DNA from: Betaproteobacteria bacterium
GTDB taxonomy: Bacteria > Pseudomonadota > Gammaproteobacteria > Burkholderiales > SG8-39
Assembly: GCA_009693435.1 (NCBI GenBank)
Contig: SHXF01000081.1
Location: 1 to 19,012, forward strand
Direction of reading: 5' to 3'
Length of the DNA stretch: 19,012 nucleotides
Of the stretch, positions 15,853 to 19,012 are shown piece after piece. The notes below the pieces were generated by a model. That model saw only the letters and a list, made by a program, of their open reading frames with translations, was not told the origin of the DNA and searched no databases. A program made the position numbers and the translations under genes. Position 1 is the first letter of the stretch, and each line of letters begins with the position of its first letter.

Positions 15853-16629
15853 ATGGCACAGATACTCACCCACCTGGACGGCGCGGTAGCGACAGTTCTG
15901 ATTTCGAACCCGGCCAAGTACAACGCGATGAATCCCGAGATGTGGGATTCGATGCGCGCGGCGCTGGATAAATTCGACAGGGATCCGCAGGTGCGCGTCA
16001 TCATTCTCGCCGGCGAAGGCGAAAAAGCGTTCGTGTCCGGCGCCGACATTTCGCGCTTCGGCGACGGCGGTCCATCATCGGGAAATGAAGGCGATGCGGA
16101 AACGGAAATGCCCTACATGGCGCCGATGCGCTGCGCCAAGCCGGTGATCGCGAAGATCCGCGGCATCTGCATGGGCGGCGGGCTGGGGCTGGCGGCGGCG
16201 TGCGACATCCGCATCTGCGCCGATAACGCGGTGTTCCGCATGCCCGCGGGCCGGCTCGGCCTGGGCTACGCCTACGACGGCATCAATCGCTACGTGGACC
16301 TCATCGGGCCGGCCAATACCCTCGACCTGTTCTTCTCCGCGCGCAAGTTCGATGCGGCCGAGGCGCTGCGCATGGGTTTTGTCATGCGCGTGGTGCCGGC
16401 CGCGCAACTGGATGCCGAAGTGGCCGAGTACTGCGCGCTGGTCGTCGACAACGCGCCCCTCACGCTGCGCGCGGCCAAGCAGGCGGTCGCGACCAGCCTC
16501 AAGAGCGGCGACGCTGCGCAGAAGGCGATCCTGCAGGCCATCATCAAGCAGTGCGCCGCCAGCGCGGATTTCCGCGAGGGCAAGGCCGCGTTCAAAGAGA
16601 AGCGCAAGCCGGTGTTCAAGGGCGAGTGA
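15853..16629 (+). CDS. Crotonase-fold enzyme (enoyl-CoA hydratase/isomerase family) without the two hydratase glutamates
   Basis: A 258-residue protein with the complete crotonase core. The CoA-binding and oxyanion-hole parts are present: FVSGADISRF (A64) and IRGICMGGGLGLAAACDI (GGG 108-110). The two glutamates that add water in enoyl-CoA hydratase are both replaced: the position two after the GGG is G112, and the usual PE is P131-A132 in RMPAGRLGLGYAYDG. Such members are isomerases, decarboxylases, thioesterases or C-C hydrolases instead. CoA-thioester chemistry is therefore likely but hydration is not. It follows the REP doublet and TGTCCG repeats, so may have its own promoter while belonging to the same pathway. 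The ribosome binding site is weak. Confidence 0.85.
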   Translation: MAQILTHLDGAVATVLISNPAKYNAMNPEMWDSMRAALDKFDRDPQVRVIILAGEGEKAFVSGADISRFGDGGPSSGNEGDAETEMPYMAPMRCAKPVIAKIRGICMGGGLGLAAACDIRICADNAVFRMPAGRLGLGYAYDGINRYVDLIGPANTLDLFFSARKFDAAEALRMGFVMRVVPAAQLDAEVAEYCALVVDNAPLTLRAAKQAVATSLKSGDAAQKAILQAIIKQCAASADFREGKAAFKEKRKPVFKGE

Positions 16630-16657
16630 CGCGGCGCGCGTCGTCCGCGATGAGGCG

Positions 16658-16745
16658 ATGCTTGCGACCGACGTTCTGATCGTAGGCGCCGGGCCGTTCC
16701 ACCCTGGACTTGTTCGGCCGCGGCTACACCTTGCTTGCATTCGGC
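16658..16745 (+). pseudogene. FAD-dependent monooxygenase reduced to its two ends
   Basis: ATG 16658 opens MLATDVLIVGAGP, the beta-strand and first glycines of the FAD-binding Rossmann fold of aromatic-ring monooxygenases (MhpA/PheA-like). After 16696 the match stops. One base later, in another frame, comes STLDLFGRGYTLLAFG (16698-16745), a motif from the C-terminal domain of the same enzyme class, normally some 400 or more residues further on. The simplest reading is one gene that lost about 1.2-1.5 kb internally. It cannot make an active enzyme. It lies directly upstream of the damaged Bug gene. Confidence 0.65.
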
Positions 16746-16748
16746 GCG

Positions 16749-17682
16749 GCTGGGTCTGACCTGGGCGCGCGGGCTCAGGCCTTTCCCGTGAAGCCGGTAA
16801 GGCTGGTGGCCTGGAGCGCCGGATCGTTCCCGGATCTGATTTCAAGGCGCATGGCAGACCAGTTGACGCGGCAATGGGGACAGCCGGTGATCGTGAAAAA
16901 CCGTCCTGGCGCGGGGCGGCATCGTGGCCGCGGAGGCGGCGCTGCAGGCGCCTGCAGACGGCCACACGCTGATCTGGGGTGATCCGGTCGGCTGGCAGAT
17001 GTTCCTGCAGCACGAAGGGCGCGATCGAAGCGACCCGCAGACGGCGTCGCTGGTTCCGCTGGGACAGGTGGTGGATGTGCCCATGGTGTTGTTCGTCAGC
17101 GGCAAGTCGCCGGCGCGCAATCTGCAGGAACTGATCGCGCTGTCGCGGGCATCGAAGGATCCGCTGTTCTACGGCACGCCGGGAAGATACTCGGTGCACC
17201 ACCTCGTGTTCGAGCACCTGGCGAGCAGGACCGGCGCGAACCTGCGCAATGCGCCCTTCAAGTCCATTTCGCAGATTGCGATCGCGGTTGCGGCCGGGGA
17301 CATCGCGGCCTCGGTGGTCAGCCCGATCATCATCACCGGCATGCTCAAGGACGGGCGTTTGCGCGCGCTGGCCTGGTCGGGGAGCCGTCCCAACGAGGCG
17401 CTCGCCGATGTGCCCACGTTCGCGCAGGCGGGCGTACCGGACTTCGTATTCAGCATCAAGGCGGGCTTCTATGTCCACAAGGCGACGCAGCCCGAACTGG
17501 TGCAGCGGTTGAGCCGCGACCTCGCGGAAGCGCTGCGCCAACCGCAGGTGGCGTCGCTGATCACCAATGCCGGCGCCATTCCCGTCGGCTCCACGCCGCA
17601 GGAATTCGGCCAGGCGGTGCAGCGGGACATCGAATTGTTCGGCAAGGTGGCGCGCGATATCGCGGCGAAAGGCGACAATTGA
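16749..17682 (+). pseudogene. Frameshifted Bug-family binding protein gene
   Basis: A second TctC-like protein in two frames. The first carries GARAQAFPVKPVRLVAWSAGSFPD and continues to VIVKNRPGAG. The expected family continuation GGIVAAEAALQAPADGHTL appears in the next frame, joined at the GGGG-C tract at 16913-16917, so one extra base there breaks the gene. Downstream it is complete to the stop at 17682, with GTPGRYSVHHLVFEHLA, a degenerate substrate loop and the VGSTPQEF tail. The 5' end has no ATG or normal signal peptide: only the ARA-Q cleavage site is left, preceded by the FAD monooxygenase scrap. A single sequencing error could explain the shift, but the missing start makes real decay more likely. 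Confidence 0.78.
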
Positions 17683-17751
17683 ATGGCGGAGTCTCAGCGT
17701 TGCCCTTTGAAATGTAATCGAGCTGCTGGTGACAAGTGACAATCCTGCTCC

Positions 17752-17905
17752 GTTCGTCCTGAGCCTGTCGAAGGACGGCACGCTCAGGGCGAACGCAATG
17801 ATGCACGCGCTTTGACTTGCTCAGGACGAATGCAAGCGTATGTGTCCTTCGACAGGCTCAGGACGAACGCAAGCGTATGGGTCCTTCGACAGGCTCAGGA
17901 CGAAC
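17752..17905. repeat. Dispersed CCTGAGCCTGTCGAAGG repeat, three full copies
   Basis: A 25-bp element with core CCTGAGCCTGTCGAAGG occurs inverted at 17752-17776 and directly at 17844-17868 and 17881-17905. Shortened copies of its end with the linker GCAAGCGTATG lie at about 17780-17845, giving a 37-bp period for the last two. It resembles an intergenic repeat family common in beta- and gammaproteobacterial genomes. Between the Bug stop and 18090 there is no gene: only this repeat, the 15-bp array and short unique spacers. Confidence 0.7.
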
Positions 17906-17954
17906 GGAACGGGTCTGTCAGGTGTTATGGAAAGTTCAACAATAGAGTCGCCGG

Positions 17955-18071
17955 ATTGCCGTCCAGCGCATTGACATCCAGCGCATTGATATCCAGCGCA
18001 TTGCCATCCAGCGCATTGCCGTCCAACGCATTGCCATCCAGCGCATTGCCATCCAGCGCATTGCCATCCAG
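17955..18071 (+). repeat. 15-bp minisatellite, seven full copies plus a partial
   Basis: Seven contiguous 15-bp units with consensus ATTGCCATCCAGCGC run from 17955 to 18059, then a 12-base partial. Copies at 17970, 17985 and 18015 carry one to two substitutions each; the rest are nearly identical. Because 15 is divisible by three all frames stay open, which creates spurious open frames on both strands. The array ends 20 bases before a ribosome-binding-site-bearing ATG (18091). There are no spacers, so it is not CRISPR. Confidence 0.88.
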
Positions 18072-18090
18072 ACAGGAGGCGCTGGTGCCG

Positions 18091-18445
18091 ATGAAAATCA
18101 ATCCGCCGTTTCGCCTCGAGCATTGCGGCAGCCTGATTGGACGTGGAAGTATGCCTGCTGGAATACGACAGGCCGGGCGCGGGCGACTTCGCGCCGCTGT
18201 GCTACATGCCCAAAGACAAATCCGTGTTACCGGGGCTCATCAGCACCTAGCTGAGGGAAGTCGAATCCGCCGATTCGCTGAAAGCGCGCATCGACGAAGC
18301 CGCCCGCTACGCGGACAAGGCGCAACTGGGCTTGTGTCCGCAGTGCGGATTTGCCAGCGGTTTCGGCTACGACAGGCTGAGCATCGATGACGAGGAGCGC
18401 AAGCTCGCGCGCTTGGTCGAGGTGGCTCACGATGTGTGGGGGTGA
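18091..18445 (+). pseudogene. Internally deleted MetE-like (methionine synthase II family) gene
   Basis: After AGGAGG (18074-18079), ATG 18091 encodes MKINPPFRLEHCGSLIGR, the N-terminus of cobalamin-independent methionine synthase II-type proteins (PFRA-EHVGSLLRP pattern). From about 18149 a second frame encodes LLEYDRPGAGDFAPL, then MPKDKSV, ESADSLKARIDEAARY, LCPQCGFAS and LARLVEVAHDVWG, the C-terminal part including the zinc-ligand cysteine region. Around 290 codons between are missing, and an in-frame TAG at 18248-18250 interrupts the remainder. It is therefore a relic. Members of this family in catabolic clusters are not always true methionine synthases, so the original role may have been methyl transfer or C-C cleavage in the local pathway. 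Confidence 0.72.
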
Positions 18446-18488
18446 GGCGCGGCGCTGAACCAGACACAGCTGCGACACGAGGCATTAA

Positions 18489-18536
18489 CAGATAGTCCTC
18501 CCAGGCCGCGACCGTCCAGATCAGCCTGTCAGGCAT
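18489..18536 (-). pseudogene. YoeB/Txe-like toxin stub
   Basis: ATG 18536, overlapping the antitoxin stop by eight bases, opens MPDRLIWTVAAWEDYL, close to the start of YoeB-family RNases (RLIWSE-x-x-W-(E/D)-DYL). After 16 codons the similarity ends and the sequence runs into the 3' flank of the MetE-like relic. The RelE-fold catalytic core, which lies further on, is absent, so no toxin activity is expected. Confidence 0.65.
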
Positions 18537-18783
18537 CCACCAGCGCCCTCGCCCGGGTCTTGCCGCGGCGCAACTGTTCAATCGAGCGCGCGAGATGGGC
18601 GGCGTTGGCAGGCGTCTTCAGCAGGTGCACGGTTTCCATCAGGCTGTTGAAGGTGTCGAGCGACATCACCACGGCGTCGGCATCATCGCGGCGGGAAATC
18701 ACGGCATAGTCCGCGTCCTGGACGACGCCGTCGATGACGCGTTTGAGGTTGTTGCGGGCTTCTGAAAAGTTGAAGACGCGCAT
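18529..18783 (-). CDS. YefM/Phd-family antitoxin, orphaned
   Basis: An intact 84-residue antitoxin. The N-terminal MRVFNFSEARNNLKRVIDGVVQDAD-type segment and VISRRDDADAVVMSLDTFNSLMET are the DNA-binding core of the Phd/YefM fold; the charged C-terminus (LARSIEQLRRGKTRARALVDA) is the toxin-binding tail. GGAGAA precedes the ATG at eight bases. Antitoxins of this family repress their own operon, and the 7-bp inverted repeat at 18839-18859 is a candidate operator. The toxin gene beside it is cut to a stub, so the protein can no longer neutralise a partner encoded here. It may act on related toxins elsewhere or only as a DNA-binding protein. Confidence 0.83.
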   Translation of the reverse strand: MRVFNFSEARNNLKRVIDGVVQDADYAVISRRDDADAVVMSLDTFNSLMETVHLLKTPANAAHLARSIEQLRRGKTRARALVDA

Positions 18784-18838
18784 GCTGGGTTCTCCGGATC
18801 GGCCTGGTGGGCATGTTCAATATGCTGCACAAGTCTAA

Positions 18839-18859
18839 TGCGATGGCGGGTTCATCGCA
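18839..18859. promoter_or_regulatory. Inverted repeat upstream of the antitoxin
   Basis: TGCGATG and CATCGCA arms flank a 7-base loop, 56 bases upstream of the antitoxin start. The position suits an autorepression operator, but no functional evidence is visible. Confidence 0.35.
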
Positions 18860-18878
18860 ATGCTCAGTCTTGTCCAAC

Positions 18879-18930
18879 GAGGTATGAGCCTGGAGGAAGG
18901 CTCGACATTCCATTGAGGAATGAGCCTGGA
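18879..18930. repeat. Two near-identical 16-bp direct repeats
   Basis: GAGGTATGAGCCTGGA (18879-18894) and GAGGAATGAGCCTGGA (18915-18930) differ at one base and are 36 bp apart. No gene is recognisable from 18784 to the end of the window; the two repeats and the inverted repeat at 18839 are all I see there. Confidence 0.5.
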
Positions 18931-19012
18931 AGGGCACAAGGGAGGTGGCAAGGCGGCTGACAGGCAAGCTGCGCGGGCGCGGTGGGTTGATCATCTACGG
19001 ATGGTCATCGAC

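Noticed and set aside
16075..17781. 568-codon open frame on the minus strand
   Set aside because: It covers the crotonase and Bug genes, both recognisable on the plus strand; no family motif of its own.
17955..18071. CRISPR array
   Set aside because: Units are contiguous 15-mers without spacers and no cas gene is present.
17812..18390. 192-codon open frame containing LPSSA repeats, and its minus-strand counterpart with CAGWQ repeats
   Set aside because: Both are held open by the 15-bp minisatellite and run across the MetE-like relic in a wrong frame.

Overview
The window is GC-rich and reads like a betaproteobacterium, probably Burkholderiales. The grounds are two Bug-type periplasmic binding proteins, LigF-like glutathione S-transferases, an IclR-regulated catabolic cluster and dispersed palindromic repeats of the kind common in that group. 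The assignment is inferred from gene content only.

Left part (1-8370, all + strand), a defence/DNA-processing block: a minimal nucleotidyltransferase/HEPN pair (mntA-hepT type, 266-920), a two-gene SbcD/SbcC-like nuclease-ATPase pair of the YhaO/YhaN type (1070-5891), and an AAA ATPase/RloB pair resembling the abortive-infection system AbiL (6397-8370). The AbiL-like pair is visibly more A/T-rich than its surroundings. It lies between two 3'-terminal scraps of glutathione S-transferase genes, which suggests it entered or displaced a GST cluster.

Middle part: a leftward operon (10663 to 8453) of a SnoaL/NTF2-fold protein and two LigF-like GSTs, joined by tight or overlapping junctions, with a truncated carboxymuconolactone-decarboxylase remnant upstream. 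A rightward catabolic cluster begins near 11040 with a sigma70-like promoter and an array of helically phased 10-bp repeats. It carries a VOC (extradiol dioxygenase fold) protein, an IclR-family regulator, a Bug binding protein, a second paralogous VOC protein, an acyl-CoA-dehydrogenase-fold flavin monooxygenase and a crotonase-fold enzyme without the two hydratase glutamates. The likely theme is uptake, oxygenation and CoA-dependent breakdown of a cyclic or aromatic compound. The substrate cannot be read from the sequence.

Right part (16630-19012), a decay zone: an internally deleted FAD monooxygenase fused to a frameshifted Bug gene, dispersed repeats, a 15-bp minisatellite, an internally deleted methionine-synthase-II-like gene that also has an in-frame stop, and an intact YefM/Phd antitoxin whose YoeB-like toxin has been cut to about 16 codons. 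No rRNA, tRNA, CRISPR array or intact transposase was recognised.
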